Shown here in pieces: positions 9,028 through 18,087 of a DNA stretch of 64,000 bases (the first letter of the stretch is position 1; each line of letters starts with the position of its first letter). Position numbers and translations under genes: made by a program. A model generated the notes under the pieces. It worked only from the letters and a program-made list of their open reading frames with translations. It was not told the DNA's origin and made no database searches. The DNA is from Porphyromonas sp. (GTDB lineage: Bacteria; Bacteroidota; Bacteroidia; Bacteroidales; Porphyromonadaceae): NCBI GenBank assembly GCA_022772085.1, contig JALFBN010000003.1, forward strand, positions 1-64,000, given 5' to 3'.

Positions 9028-9777
9028 ATGCAAATAGGAATGAAGAGAACTATCGTCTTTTTCGTTATCGGGTTGCTCCTCTTGGCCTTTTTGACTACGC
9101 TCCCCTTTATTACCCATCGAGATGGGAGCAAGATCAAGATCACCAACTATGTAGCAACAGTGCATCCCGTGGAGAATGGTGCTGTTATCGAGGAGGCCGA
9201 TGTGATACAAGAGCTGACACAAATGTTCCCTTTAAACGATAGTTTGACGATTGACTCCGTAGATGTACGTGAGATCGAGGGGAGACTGGCAGAAAATGGA
9301 CTCTTTGAAAAGGTTAATGTTTACTATACAATGGGAGGTGAATTGCACGTAGAGATTACACCCGCTGAACCCCTTTTCATGGTTGTTAGCGATAAGAAAA
9401 ACTATTATGTTTCTAAAGCTCGCAAATGCATCTCTGCTGATAACTTAGGGAAATATTCTCAGCCACTTCTCGTTGTCTATGGGGCAGTGAATGAAGAGCT
9501 TGCTCAAGGTGCCATCTTTGATCTTTGTAACCAAATACTGTCAGACCCCTATTGGAGATCTTTTTTCACCAGTTTGTCTATCCAATCTAGTGGAAGGACG
9601 GTCATTGCCGATACGCAATATGATCATCTGTCTGTGAATTTGGGAACTATGGGGGACTGGAAGTATAAGTTGTGGCAGTTAAGAACCTATATCGAAAAGG
9701 TGGTTCCCGTTTTTGGCTGGTCCGCTTTCAAGCAAATTTCGGTGGAATATCCTGACCGCATTACAGCGGTAAAATAA
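9028..9777 (+). CDS. ftsQ: Cell division protein FtsQ
   Basis: Bitopic divisome protein of 249 aa: a short cytoplasmic tail, one membrane helix around residues 5-25 (TIVFFVIGLLLLAFLTTLPF), then a POTRA-like and beta domain in the periplasm. Sequence conservation is low, as usual for FtsQ in Bacteroidetes; position after murC and topology support the call. An alternative ATG at 9040 would shorten it by four residues. It ends the cluster: a strong terminator lies about 100 bp downstream, where ftsA would normally stand. Confidence 0.85.
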   Translation: MQIGMKRTIVFFVIGLLLLAFLTTLPFITHRDGSKIKITNYVATVHPVENGAVIEEADVIQELTQMFPLNDSLTIDSVDVREIEGRLAENGLFEKVNVYYTMGGELHVEITPAEPLFMVVSDKKNYYVSKARKCISADNLGKYSQPLLVVYGAVNEELAQGAIFDLCNQILSDPYWRSFFTSLSIQSSGRTVIADTQYDHLSVNLGTMGDWKYKLWQLRTYIEKVVPVFGWSAFKQISVEYPDRITAVK

Positions 9778-9883
9778 CCTCTTTTTCGGGGACTCTCATT
9801 TTTTTTGCCACAAGATTTTTCAGTTTGACAAAAAGCGAAGGGATCCCCCTTTCGCTCAATACATTACGAACACTTGACTTTAT

Positions 9884-9920
9884 ACCTCGATCAGCTTCGG
9901 CTGTTCGAGGTGTTTTTTTT
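9884..9920 (+). terminator. Rho-independent terminator of the division/cell-wall cluster
   Basis: Stem ACCTCGA/TCGAGGT plus CAGC/GCTG with a single T-T mismatch and a TTCG tetraloop, followed by eight T at 9913-9920. It lies 107 bp after ftsQ and should end the ftsA-to-ftsQ transcript. Confidence 0.85.
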
Positions 9921-9970
9921 AGGGCAAAAGTTTGGGAATTGTAGGACAGAAAGAAAAAAGTTTTTGCCCT
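9921..9970. repeat. Inverted repeat containing a 15-mer shared with 49041-49055
   Basis: AGGGCAAAA at 9921-9929 pairs with TTTTGCCCT at 9962-9970. The right arm is embedded in AAAAAGTTTTTGCCC, which occurs again exactly at 49041-49055, also beside an inverted repeat. The rest of the 9778-10233 spacer holds the terminator, this repeat and the serC promoter; I see no gene in it. Confidence 0.5.
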
Positions 9971-10101
9971 GCATTTTTTTACTCTAGCCCCAGGGGAAGG
10001 ATGTAAAAGAGATCGGAGTCTTTTTTTCATGCCTATGTGGGAGTAATGCTCTCCTGCAAACCACTAGAATCTACCCCAAAAGAATTAAACCCTTTTAGGT
10101 C

Positions 10102-10132
10102 TTGGCTTTGTGCAAATGTTTGTTTACCTTTG
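10102..10132 (+). promoter_or_regulatory. Bacteroidetes-type promoter for serC
   Basis: A -33 TTG at 10102-10104, 20 bp spacing, and -7 TACCTTTG at 10125-10132. Predicted start near 10139, leaving a leader of about 95 nt before serC. Confidence 0.7.
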
Positions 10133-10233
10133 TGGGGGCTTAGGGACTTGGCTACTATGTTACCTTGTTTTTGGCTTGTAAGCATCGAATAAAAGGAATA
10201 AACTAATTACTAATCAATAAAACAATTGCGGCG

Positions 10234-11316
10234 ATGAAAAAGCACAATTTTTATGCCGGACCTTCTATTCTTAACGAGGGGGTCATCAAGAATGCTGCTG
10301 ATGCAGTGATGAATTTTGCAGGTACAGGACTTTCGCTCCTCGAGGTATCACATCGTGGTAAGGAGTTTACCGCTGTAATCGAAGAAGCTGCTCAACTCTT
10401 CAAAGAACTTCTCGATATCCCCGAAGGATACGAAGTAGTCTTCCTCGGTGGCGGTGCAAGCCTCCAATTCTACATGGTACCTTTGAACCTCATGGGTAAG
10501 AAGGCTGCCTACATCAATACGGGTACGTGGGCTACCAACGCTATCAAGCAAGCCGGATATGTAGCTAAAGTATTTGGCGGAGAAGTGGAAGTGTTGGCTT
10601 CTAGCGAAGATAAGAACTTCACCTACATTCCTAAGGGCTTTGTTATTCCTGAAGATGCTGACTATTTCCACTATACTTCTAATAATACGATCTACGGTAG
10701 CGAAATCCGCAAGGATTTCGATTGCAAGACACGTCTTGTGTGCGACATGTCTAGTGATATTTTCAGCCGTCCTGTAGATGTTAGCAAGTATGACTTGATC
10801 TATGGAGGAGCTCAAAAGAACCTTGCTCCTGCCGGTGTTACGTTCGTAATTGTTAAGAAAGATGCACTTGGTCGTTTCGAACGTCCTATCCCAACGATGC
10901 TCGATTACAATACGCACATCAAGAAGGAGTCTATGTTCAATACGCCTCCTGTATTCCCCATCTATGTAGCACTCCAGACGCTTAAATGGTACAAGTCTCT
11001 CGGAGGTCTTAAAGTACTCGAAAAGCGCAACCTCGACAAGGCTGAGCTCCTCTACAACGAAATCGACCGTAACAGACTATTCCGTGGAACTGTGGCTACT
11101 GAAGACCGCTCCATCATGAACGTTTGCTTTGTGATGAACGAAGAGTACCAAGATCTCGAATCAGAATTTGCTACATTCGCTGCCGAACGTGGTATGATCG
11201 GTATCAAGGGTCACCGTTCTGTTGGTGGTTTCCGTGCAAGCCTCTACAATGCGCTTGAATTTGATAGCGTGAAGGCTCTTGTTGAGACCATGAAGGAATT
11301 TGAAAGTAAATACTAA
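10234..11316 (+). CDS. serC: Phosphoserine aminotransferase SerC
   Basis: PLP enzyme that converts 3-phosphohydroxypyruvate and glutamate to phosphoserine; 360 aa, cytoplasmic. It opens [16 protein letters not shown]. The PLP lysine is in [12 protein letters not shown], Lys195. The C-terminal [18 protein letters not shown] is characteristic of SerC. First gene of a serC-serA-DUF1015 group seen widely in Bacteroidetes. Codon choice is strongly biased compared with neighbours, which suggests high expression. Confidence 0.96.
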   Translation: MKKHNFYAGPSILNEGVIKNAADAVMNFAGTGLSLLEVSHRGKEFTAVIEEAAQLFKELLDIPEGYEVVFLGGGASLQFYMVPLNLMGKKAAYINTGTWATNAIKQAGYVAKVFGGEVEVLASSEDKNFTYIPKGFVIPEDADYFHYTSNNTIYGSEIRKDFDCKTRLVCDMSSDIFSRPVDVSKYDLIYGGAQKNLAPAGVTFVIVKKDALGRFERPIPTMLDYNTHIKKESMFNTPPVFPIYVALQTLKWYKSLGGLKVLEKRNLDKAELLYNEIDRNRLFRGTVATEDRSIMNVCFVMNEEYQDLESEFATFAAERGMIGIKGHRSVGGFRASLYNALEFDSVKALVETMKEFESKY

Positions 11317-11328
11317 TAATTATCATCT

Positions 11329-11396
11329 AGTGCTCTGTGCTCAGAGAGGAGGGCTCCACCTAAGGTTGGAACGAACTCTTTTCGGGACAGAGCACT
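11329..11396 (+). repeat. Long inverted repeat in the serC-serA spacer
   Basis: AGTGCTCTGT at 11329-11338 pairs perfectly with ACAGAGCACT at 11387-11396. The 48-nt interior can form a smaller stem around TCCA/TGGA. No T-run follows immediately, so it is not a standard terminator. It may be an RNA structure that stabilises or processes the mRNA, or a leader for serA. Confidence 0.5.
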
Positions 11397-11421
11397 TCCT
11401 CTTTTAATCCCAATATACGTT

Positions 11422-12345
11422 ATGACAAAGGTTCTTATTGCCACAGAGAAGCCTTTTGCTGCTCCTGCCGTTGCAGCAATTAAGGAAATTGTAAGCAAAG
11501 CCGGTTATGAAACCGTTTTGCTTGAAAAGTATACCGAGAAAAGTCAGCTTCTTGCAGCTGTTGCCGATGTGGATGCAATCATCATTCGTAGCGACAAAGT
11601 TGATAAAGAGGTGTTCGATGCTGCTAAAAATTTGAAGATCGTGGTACGTGCCGGTGCCGGATTCGATAATGTAGATCTCGCAGAAGCTACGGCACACAAC
11701 GTGTGTGTAATGAACACTCCAGGTCAAAACTCGAATGCCGTAGCAGAGCTTGTGATGGGTCTTCTCGTATTCAATGCTCGTAACCAATTCAATGGAAAGT
11801 CGGGTAGTGAGCTTAAGGACAAGAAGATGGGTATCTTGGCTTATGGTAATGTAGGTCGCAATGTAGCTCGTATCGCCAAGGGATTTGGTATGGAGATCTA
11901 CGCTTACGATGCATTCGTGCCAGCGGAAGCGATTAAGGAAAGCGGGGCAACTCCTATTGCAACTGTTCCTGAACTCTTCGCTACATGCGATGTAATCTCT
12001 CTTCATGCTCCTGCAACGGATGAGACCAAGAACTCTATTAACTACGATCTTCTTATGAAGATGCCTAAGAATGCCGTTTTGATTAACTCTGCTCGTAAGG
12101 AGATCATCGATGAAGAGGGCATCCTCAAGGCACTTACCGAGCGTACCGATCTTAGCTATCTTACGGACATTATGCCCGCTAATCACGAAGCTATGGTTGC
12201 TGCCCTCGGAGATCGTTATTTCTCTACACCCAAAAAGATGGGAGCACAGACGGGTGAAGCTAACAACAACGCCGGTATTGCAGCTGCAAACCAAATTGTT
12301 GACTTTATTGCCAACGGGGTAGAAAAGTTCCGCGTAAACAAGTAA
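11422..12345 (+). CDS. serA: D-3-phosphoglycerate dehydrogenase, short form
   Basis: NAD-dependent 2-hydroxyacid dehydrogenase of 307 aa, first step of serine synthesis. Catalytic features include VRAGAGFDNVD in the substrate domain and AYGNVGRNVARIAKGFG in the Rossmann fold. It ends soon after the dehydrogenase domain and lacks the C-terminal ACT/regulatory domain of the longer enzymes, so serine feedback through that domain is not expected. Pairing with serC supports the serine role over other 2-hydroxyacids. Confidence 0.9.
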   Translation: MTKVLIATEKPFAAPAVAAIKEIVSKAGYETVLLEKYTEKSQLLAAVADVDAIIIRSDKVDKEVFDAAKNLKIVVRAGAGFDNVDLAEATAHNVCVMNTPGQNSNAVAELVMGLLVFNARNQFNGKSGSELKDKKMGILAYGNVGRNVARIAKGFGMEIYAYDAFVPAEAIKESGATPIATVPELFATCDVISLHAPATDETKNSINYDLLMKMPKNAVLINSARKEIIDEEGILKALTERTDLSYLTDIMPANHEAMVAALGDRYFSTPKKMGAQTGEANNNAGIAAANQIVDFIANGVEKFRVNK

Positions 12346-12386
12346 TTTTTACTGGTATTAAACTTGAATAGTACGCTGATACGGGG

Positions 12387-12421
12387 GAGGGTATGATCTC
12401 TGGTGCGAGATAATACTACTC
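12387..12421 (+). repeat. Hairpin in the serA-DUF1015 spacer
   Basis: GTAT-ATCTC paired with GAGAT-ATAC around a TGGTGC loop, extendable by G-rich and CT-rich flanks. No U-tract follows. Like the serC-serA spacer it is a structured intercistronic region. Confidence 0.4.
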
Positions 12422-12457
12422 TCTTGTTGTCGCGTTCGAATATATAACACATAAGTT

Positions 12458-13705
12458 ATGGCTAGAATTAAACCTTTCAAGGGGCTTCGTCCCCCTGTTA
12501 ATCTTGTAGAGAAGGTATCTTCTCGTCCTTACGACGTACTGAGCAGCGAGGAGGCTCGCGCGGAAGCTGAGGGCAATGAAATGTCTCTTTATCACATCAT
12601 CAAGCCTGAAATAGACTTTCCCAAAGGTACGGATGAGCACGATGAACGTGTCTATACCAAAGCACGTGAAAACTTCGACCTTTTCCAACAGAAGGGATGG
12701 CTTGCTGAAGATGCTAAAGAAAACTACTATGTCTATGCCCAAACGATGAATGGGAAGACCCAATATGGCTTGGTTGTAGGTGCTTGGGTGGATGATTATC
12801 TAAACGGCGTAATTAAGAAGCACGAACTTACTCGTCGTGACAAGGAGGAAGACCGCATGAAGCACGTTCGTGTGAATAATGCCAACCTTGAGCCCGTATT
12901 CTTCGCATATCCGGACAATGCGGAGCTCGATGCTATCGTAGCTCGTTACACCTCTGCTGCTCCTATCTATGATTTTGTTGCCGACGTTGACGGTTTTGGT
13001 CACAAGTTCTGGATCATTGATCAGGAGGCAGATATCAAGCGCATCACGGAAATTTTTGCCGGTTTCGATGCTCTCTATATAGCCGATGGTCACCACCGCT
13101 CGGCAGCTGCTGCCCTGGTAGGTGCCGAAAAGGCGAAAAACAATCCTAACCACAAGGGTGATGAAGAGTACAACTACTTCATGGCAGTGTGCTTCCCCGC
13201 AAACCAATTGACTGTTATTGACTACAACCGTGTAGTAAAAGATCTTAATGGCTTGAGCGAAGCAGACTTCCTCAAAGCTCTTGAAAAGAATTTCATTGTA
13301 GAGAAGAAGGGGGCTGATATTTATGCTCCTGCCAAGCTCCACAACTTTGCTCTTTACCTCGGTGGTACGTGGTATTCGCTTACGGCAAAGCCCGGTACAT
13401 ATGATGATAACGACCCCATTGGTGTACTTGATGTAACCATCTCCTCTAATCTAATCTTGGATGAAATCTTGGGGATCAAGGATCTACGTTCTGATAAACG
13501 AATTGATTTCGTGGGCGGTATCCGTGGACTTGGTGAGCTTGAGAAGCGTGTCAATAGCGGTGAGATGAAGGTGGCTTTGGCTCTTTATCCTGTGACAATG
13601 AAGCAAATTATGGATATTGCCGATACGGGTAATATCATGCCTCCCAAGACCACTTGGTTTGAGCCCAAATTGCGCTCGGGTATTGTTGTTCACAAGTTGG
13701 ACTAA
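12458..13705 (+). CDS. DUF1015 family protein
   Basis: A 415-aa soluble protein of the DUF1015 family. It starts IKPFKGLRPPVNLVEKVSSRPYDVL and carries the family hallmark DGHHRSAAA near residue 210. Its biochemical function is not established. Its fixed place after serC and serA suggests a role linked to serine or phosphoserine metabolism; that is inference from context. The family call is firm. Confidence 0.85.
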   Translation: MARIKPFKGLRPPVNLVEKVSSRPYDVLSSEEARAEAEGNEMSLYHIIKPEIDFPKGTDEHDERVYTKARENFDLFQQKGWLAEDAKENYYVYAQTMNGKTQYGLVVGAWVDDYLNGVIKKHELTRRDKEEDRMKHVRVNNANLEPVFFAYPDNAELDAIVARYTSAAPIYDFVADVDGFGHKFWIIDQEADIKRITEIFAGFDALYIADGHHRSAAAALVGAEKAKNNPNHKGDEEYNYFMAVCFPANQLTVIDYNRVVKDLNGLSEADFLKALEKNFIVEKKGADIYAPAKLHNFALYLGGTWYSLTAKPGTYDDNDPIGVLDVTISSNLILDEILGIKDLRSDKRIDFVGGIRGLGELEKRVNSGEMKVALALYPVTMKQIMDIADTGNIMPPKTTWFEPKLRSGIVVHKLD

Positions 13706-13781
13706 AGTCTGGTGACTCCATCTCTCTAATGATGGGGATCTAGTGTAAAGAGGAGATTCCTATGGGAGTCTCTTTATATGA

Positions 13782-13814
13782 GGAGGGTTTGAGGTAATCG
13801 AACTCTCCTTTTTT
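13782..13814 (+). terminator. Rho-independent terminator after the serC group
   Basis: GGAGGGTT at 13782-13789 pairs with AACTCTCC at 13801-13808 (one G-U), with an 11-nt loop, followed by six T. Confidence 0.75.
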
Positions 13815-13890
13815 GTCATTTTGTGTGTATGAATTGTTTCTTTCGGGTATTGGTTCTTATCTTATTGATCTGTATTTGCGGATTATTTGA

Positions 13891-13898
13891 TACATTTG
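13891..13898 (+). promoter_or_regulatory. Probable -7 element for tnaA
   Basis: TACATTTG matches TAnnTTTG, 52 bp before the tnaA start. The nearest upstream TTG (13865-13867) is 23 bp away, a little long, so the -33 assignment is uncertain. Confidence 0.5.
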
Positions 13899-13950
13899 TA
13901 CCTAGTTGATTGGATTAACGACTTAAATGTAAATAACGAAAAGAAAACCT

Positions 13951-15330
13951 ATGGAACTACCTTTTTCAGAATCCTACCGCATTAAGATGGTGGAGCACAT
14001 TCGCAAAAGTACACGTCAGGAGCGTGAAGTTTGGATGCGTGAGGCTAAATATAATCTTTTTAACCTCAAAAGTGAACAGGTTTTTATCGACCTGTTGACA
14101 GACTCGGGTACGGGAGCCATGAGCGATAGGCAGTGGAGCGCGATGATGCTTGGCGATGAGAGTTATGCCGGTGCTACTTCGTACTACAAAATGAAGCAGG
14201 CGATACAGGATATTCTTGGATTTGAGTACTTCTTGCCTACCCATCAAGGACGTGCTGCAGAGAATGTTCTTTATTCTACAATTGTGAAGGAAGGAGATAT
14301 CTTACCGGGTAATTCGCACTTCGACACCACTAAAGGACATATTGAATTTAGAAAAGCCTCAGCCGTTGATTGTACGATTGATGCTGCTGCTGATACGCAA
14401 TTGGAGCTTCCTTTTAAGGGCGAGATGGATTTGCAGAAACTCGAAGAGATCTTACGCAATACACCCAAGGAAAAGATCCCTTGTTGTGTTCTAACAGTTA
14501 CCAATAATACCGCTGGCGGGCAGCCTGTTTCGATGAAAAACATTCGTGAAACGAGTGAACTGTGTCATAAATATGGGATTTTGGTACAGGTAGACGGTGC
14601 ACGATTTGCCGAAAATGCCTACTTCATCAAAACGCGTGAAGAGGGCTATCGTGATAAGACGATCAAGGAAATTGTGCGAGAAATGCTCAGCTATGCCGAT
14701 ATTATGACGATGTCGAGCAAAAAAGATGCCATTGTCAACATGGGGGGATTTCTAGCTTTCCGTAGTAAAGATTTGTGGCGTCGTTGTCAGATGTTCTGCG
14801 TTATGAACGAAGGTTTTATCACCTATGGAGGTCTCTCCGGTCGTGATATGAATGCCTTAGCGCAGGGACTGGATGAAGGTACAGAGTTCGACACTTTGGA
14901 AACTCGTATTGAACAAGTAGCTTATCTTGGGCGCAAGCTCGATGAATATGGTATTCCATACCAACGCCCCGCCGGAGGTCATGCTATATTCCTTGATGCC
15001 AAAAAGATCCTTACCCATGTGCCCAAAGAGGAGTTTATTGCTCAAACTTTAGGGATCGAACTCTATCTAGAGGCTGGCATCCGCGGTGTGGAGATCGGCT
15101 CAATACTTGCGGATCGTGATCCCATTACACGGGAGAATCGTTATCCTCGATTGGAGTTATTGAGGCTTGCTATCCCTCGACGCACTTATACCAATAACCA
15201 CATGGATGTTATTGCAGCTGCGGTCAAGAATGTATTTGATCGGCGAGAAAGTATCACACACGGCTATGCTATTGTGGAGGAATTGCCCGTAATGCGGCAC
15301 TTTACCATAGAACTTGCTCCGATAAAGTAG
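13951..15330 (+). CDS. tnaA: Tryptophanase
   Basis: PLP-dependent lyase that splits tryptophan into indole, pyruvate and ammonia; 459 aa, cytoplasmic. The cofactor lysine lies in MSSKKDAIVNMGGFLAF (Lys257/Lys258), and the N-terminal region carries LLTDSGTGAMSD. The alternative, tyrosine phenol-lyase, shares this fold, but the overall reading and the frequency of indole production in Porphyromonas favour tryptophanase. It stands alone with its own promoter; no linked tryptophan permease or leader peptide is evident. Confidence 0.88.
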   Translation: MELPFSESYRIKMVEHIRKSTRQEREVWMREAKYNLFNLKSEQVFIDLLTDSGTGAMSDRQWSAMMLGDESYAGATSYYKMKQAIQDILGFEYFLPTHQGRAAENVLYSTIVKEGDILPGNSHFDTTKGHIEFRKASAVDCTIDAAADTQLELPFKGEMDLQKLEEILRNTPKEKIPCCVLTVTNNTAGGQPVSMKNIRETSELCHKYGILVQVDGARFAENAYFIKTREEGYRDKTIKEIVREMLSYADIMTMSSKKDAIVNMGGFLAFRSKDLWRRCQMFCVMNEGFITYGGLSGRDMNALAQGLDEGTEFDTLETRIEQVAYLGRKLDEYGIPYQRPAGGHAIFLDAKKILTHVPKEEFIAQTLGIELYLEAGIRGVEIGSILADRDPITRENRYPRLELLRLAIPRRTYTNNHMDVIAAAVKNVFDRRESITHGYAIVEELPVMRHFTIELAPIK

Positions 15331-15356
15331 TCCGGTTTTGACATAATAGTGGATAG

Positions 15357-15389
15357 AGAGAGTCTTGATTTCGATCACAGGCTCTCTTT
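15357..15389 (+). terminator. Weak hairpin after tnaA
   Basis: AGAGAGTCT at 15357-15365 pairs with AGGCTCTCT at 15379-15387 (one wobble) but is followed by only a few T. It is a possible terminator. The remaining spacer to 15682 contains the palindrome and -7 element listed next and no convincing gene. Confidence 0.4.
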
Positions 15390-15480
15390 ACTCAAAGAAA
15401 AGTGCCTATTGAAGACTTTGTATTTGTTCTGAGAGGCGTTTTCTTGTCATTTGGGGAATGTGCAAGGAGAAGTGCCCGAG

Positions 15481-15528
15481 GTAGGTTTCAAATCTTATGT
15501 AAGATCCTACTATTTCGCTATACTTTTG
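15481..15528 (+). promoter_or_regulatory. Palindromic operator-like site with -7 element
   Basis: ATCTTA-TG-TAAGAT at 15492-15505 is flanked by GTAGG (15481-15485) and CCTAC (15506-15510), which also pair. The -7 element TACTTTTG at 15521-15528 begins 10 bp downstream, so the dyad covers the -33 region. This arrangement suits a repressor or activator site controlling the outer-membrane gene that starts at 15683. Confidence 0.45.
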
Positions 15529-15682
15529 ACCGGGAGGAATTGTTATTTACAGGGATTCGTGTGACAGTGATAATTTATTCGAATGAGGAATGTCTAATCC
15601 TCGGAGAACAGTCGTCACATTTTCGGGAACTATATTTACGGTTGTAAAACAAACTGTAGTTATGAAATAAAACTACTTGACT

Positions 15683-18013
15683 ATGTTGGAAAATAGAAAA
15701 AGAATGAATCTGAAAACAATCCTATATCTTGTTGTATGCTTGATGATATCTTTTCCAATGAATAGTTATGGTCAAGAAGAAAAAACAAGGCTCTTTGAAG
15801 GATTTATTTTATCAACTGATAAAACACCGGTATCTTATGCTACCATTATAGCAAAAAGTAGTAAATCGGTATTTATTGGTGGTGCTGTGTCTGATGAAGC
15901 AGGGCATTTTAAAATTTCATTCTCAGTTATACCGGACTCTCTCGAGATAAAGTGTATTGGATTTGAAGACAAGCAAATATCTTTCAGGGGACTGACAGAT
16001 ACAATTTATTTATCTCCTATGGTATTGGCTTTAGACGAAGTTGTTGTAAAAGCCAAGCGACCGATGATAAAGTTACAGGGAAATACAGTGCAAGTCCATG
16101 TACAGGGTACTGTGTTGGCTAATGAGACAAATCTATCAGATTTGTTAAGGAAGACACCTGGTTTGATTGGGAGCAATAATGAGATCACAACCATAGAAGG
16201 GTATACCCCAGCAATCTATCTTAATGGGCGAAAGGTTTCTTCTCTGAATGAAATAAAGAACGTAGATATAAAATCTATCAAGAGTATTAGTGTTGATACA
16301 GCTCCCGGTGCAAAATATGGCTCGACAGAGAAAGCCGTAATCGATATTAAAACTTCTTCGTTTTTAGAAGGATTGTCCGTGATGGCAAAAACTTTTAATC
16401 GCTTGAATAGTCGTTATACTCATGATAACTCCGTAAATATTAGTCTGAAAAAAGAGTCTATACGAGTTTTTGGAGGTATTGGTTACTCTGATTATCGAAA
16501 ACATAGTCGTCAAGATATATCTATGTTGCTGGAACGTTCCAATGTAGAAATACATACTTTTCTCAATGGATTTTATAATAGTGATAAAGAACTGAATTAT
16601 AATGTCGGTCTAGAGTATGCGAAGAATAATACATGGGGACTCGGTATTGAATATCACGGGATAGGCGAGATGTCAAATATGAAAACAAAGAGCAATACAG
16701 ATGCCTATTGGAGAGGTGGTTCCGATCATGTAATGGGGACCAACCTTGTGGAAGATAAAACTTTAAGACATCATTTGAATGCCTATATCCAACTAAATTG
16801 GACTGAAAAAATGCTCTCAGGATTACACCTAGACTTCTTCTCAACGAGTGGGAGTCGAACTCAAAAGGTAACAGAGACATCCTCTCAGAGTGGCAATAAG
16901 CGTTCCCTCTACAATAATGGATCGAAATTTACCATGATTTCAATCGAACCAATATGTGAGTATAATGCATCAAAACGATTGTCGTTTGAGTTCGGAGGTG
17001 AGTTTTTACATGTTTCGGGAAATAGTAATCAAGATGCTAATGATACGAATGTTTCGAGATACAATACGACTGAAACGACACTCGCAGGATTTGGGACGCT
17101 AAATGCAGAAATAGATCGTACAAATGTCCAAATAGGTATTCGGTATGAAAATGTATTTGGGTATATACATAATCTGACAGTTTCTAACCAAAATCTTAAA
17201 CCGACTTCTTCTAACTTGTTCGGAAACTTTTCAGTTTCCACGATGTGGGGGAAAACGAGTCATTCGCTCTCCCTTCAGAATTCTGTAGAGAGACCTAAGT
17301 TCGGTTGGCTGAATAATTTTTCCTATTACTCGGATCATTATACTTCCCAACTGGGAAACCCCACCTTGAGACCGGCTATTTCTTTTCAAGTTCAGTACAG
17401 GTTCTTCTACAACTTTTTGTTTTTCGCACTAGGCTATACCCATACAAAAGATTTCATTGGGAATTATTTTTATACGCACCCCGATTCTCCAAATAAACTA
17501 TTTGCAACATGGATGAATTATGATCGTAACCAGCGATTTCAAGCAACCATCAATATGAGATACTCTTTTGGTTTTTATCATCCAAACTTAACGAGTTCTT
17601 TTCTTTTCGATATACTGAGTGATGAAAGAGTCAAGCAGATAAATAGACATCCGCTTTTTTACATTGATTTTAATAATGACTTTTCTCTGCCACTAGGAAT
17701 CAATCTAAATGTGGAATACCTATATAGAAGTAAAGCTGCTGCTCAGATTTTCCTTTTTGATCCAGCTCATATTGTAAATCTTGGAGTCACCAAGTCATTC
17801 TTAAATGGAACCCTTGACTTATCTGTTCGGTGTAAGGATCTGTTTAATGGAGATATCAGTAGATACAATGGAGCAATAAATCAAATTCATTTTTTGCAAT
17901 TGGAAAATCAAGATAGACGATCTGTCTCTATCGATTTAACTTGGAGATTCAATAAAAACAAATATCATTATAGAGGACAGAGTCAGGAAAAAACAATAAA
18001 TCGTTTGCAATAA
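15683..18013 (+). CDS. Outer membrane beta-barrel protein, TonB-receptor-like
   Basis: A 776-aa exported protein. A signal peptide ends near SFPMNSYGQ. A carboxypeptidase-regulatory-like beta domain (about residues 35-120, with VSDEAGHFKISF) leads into DEVVVKAKRP, a plug-like domain (LLRKTPGL, IYLNGRKV), and a long barrel to an aromatic-rich end. This matches the Bacteroidetes 'outer membrane beta-barrel family' (OMP_b-brl_3) rather than a full SusC. The substrate is unknown. The region is clearly more A+T rich than neighbours, a possible sign of transfer. ATG 15683 is chosen; 15704 is also possible. Confidence 0.8.
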   Translation: MLENRKRMNLKTILYLVVCLMISFPMNSYGQEEKTRLFEGFILSTDKTPVSYATIIAKSSKSVFIGGAVSDEAGHFKISFSVIPDSLEIKCIGFEDKQISFRGLTDTIYLSPMVLALDEVVVKAKRPMIKLQGNTVQVHVQGTVLANETNLSDLLRKTPGLIGSNNEITTIEGYTPAIYLNGRKVSSLNEIKNVDIKSIKSISVDTAPGAKYGSTEKAVIDIKTSSFLEGLSVMAKTFNRLNSRYTHDNSVNISLKKESIRVFGGIGYSDYRKHSRQDISMLLERSNVEIHTFLNGFYNSDKELNYNVGLEYAKNNTWGLGIEYHGIGEMSNMKTKSNTDAYWRGGSDHVMGTNLVEDKTLRHHLNAYIQLNWTEKMLSGLHLDFFSTSGSRTQKVTETSSQSGNKRSLYNNGSKFTMISIEPICEYNASKRLSFEFGGEFLHVSGNSNQDANDTNVSRYNTTETTLAGFGTLNAEIDRTNVQIGIRYENVFGYIHNLTVSNQNLKPTSSNLFGNFSVSTMWGKTSHSLSLQNSVERPKFGWLNNFSYYSDHYTSQLGNPTLRPAISFQVQYRFFYNFLFFALGYTHTKDFIGNYFYTHPDSPNKLFATWMNYDRNQRFQATINMRYSFGFYHPNLTSSFLFDILSDERVKQINRHPLFYIDFNNDFSLPLGINLNVEYLYRSKAAAQIFLFDPAHIVNLGVTKSFLNGTLDLSVRCKDLFNGDISRYNGAINQIHFLQLENQDRRSVSIDLTWRFNKNKYHYRGQSQEKTINRLQ

Positions 18014-18087
18014 TGATATGTAAAGAGGTAGTATTGCTTCGCAAGAAAAAGCGTATTTTTGTTGCTTGTAGTAAGTACTGAAAGAGA

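Noticed and set aside
11404..12294. A 296-codon open frame antisense to serA
   Set aside because: It mirrors a gene with strong codon bias; long antisense frames also occur opposite serC and the DUF1015 gene. No domain is recognisable and no promoter or ribosome site supports it.
15402..15647. An 81-codon open frame between tnaA and the outer-membrane gene
   Set aside because: It spans the palindrome and -7 element, has no ribosome site or recognisable domain, and looks like spacer sequence.
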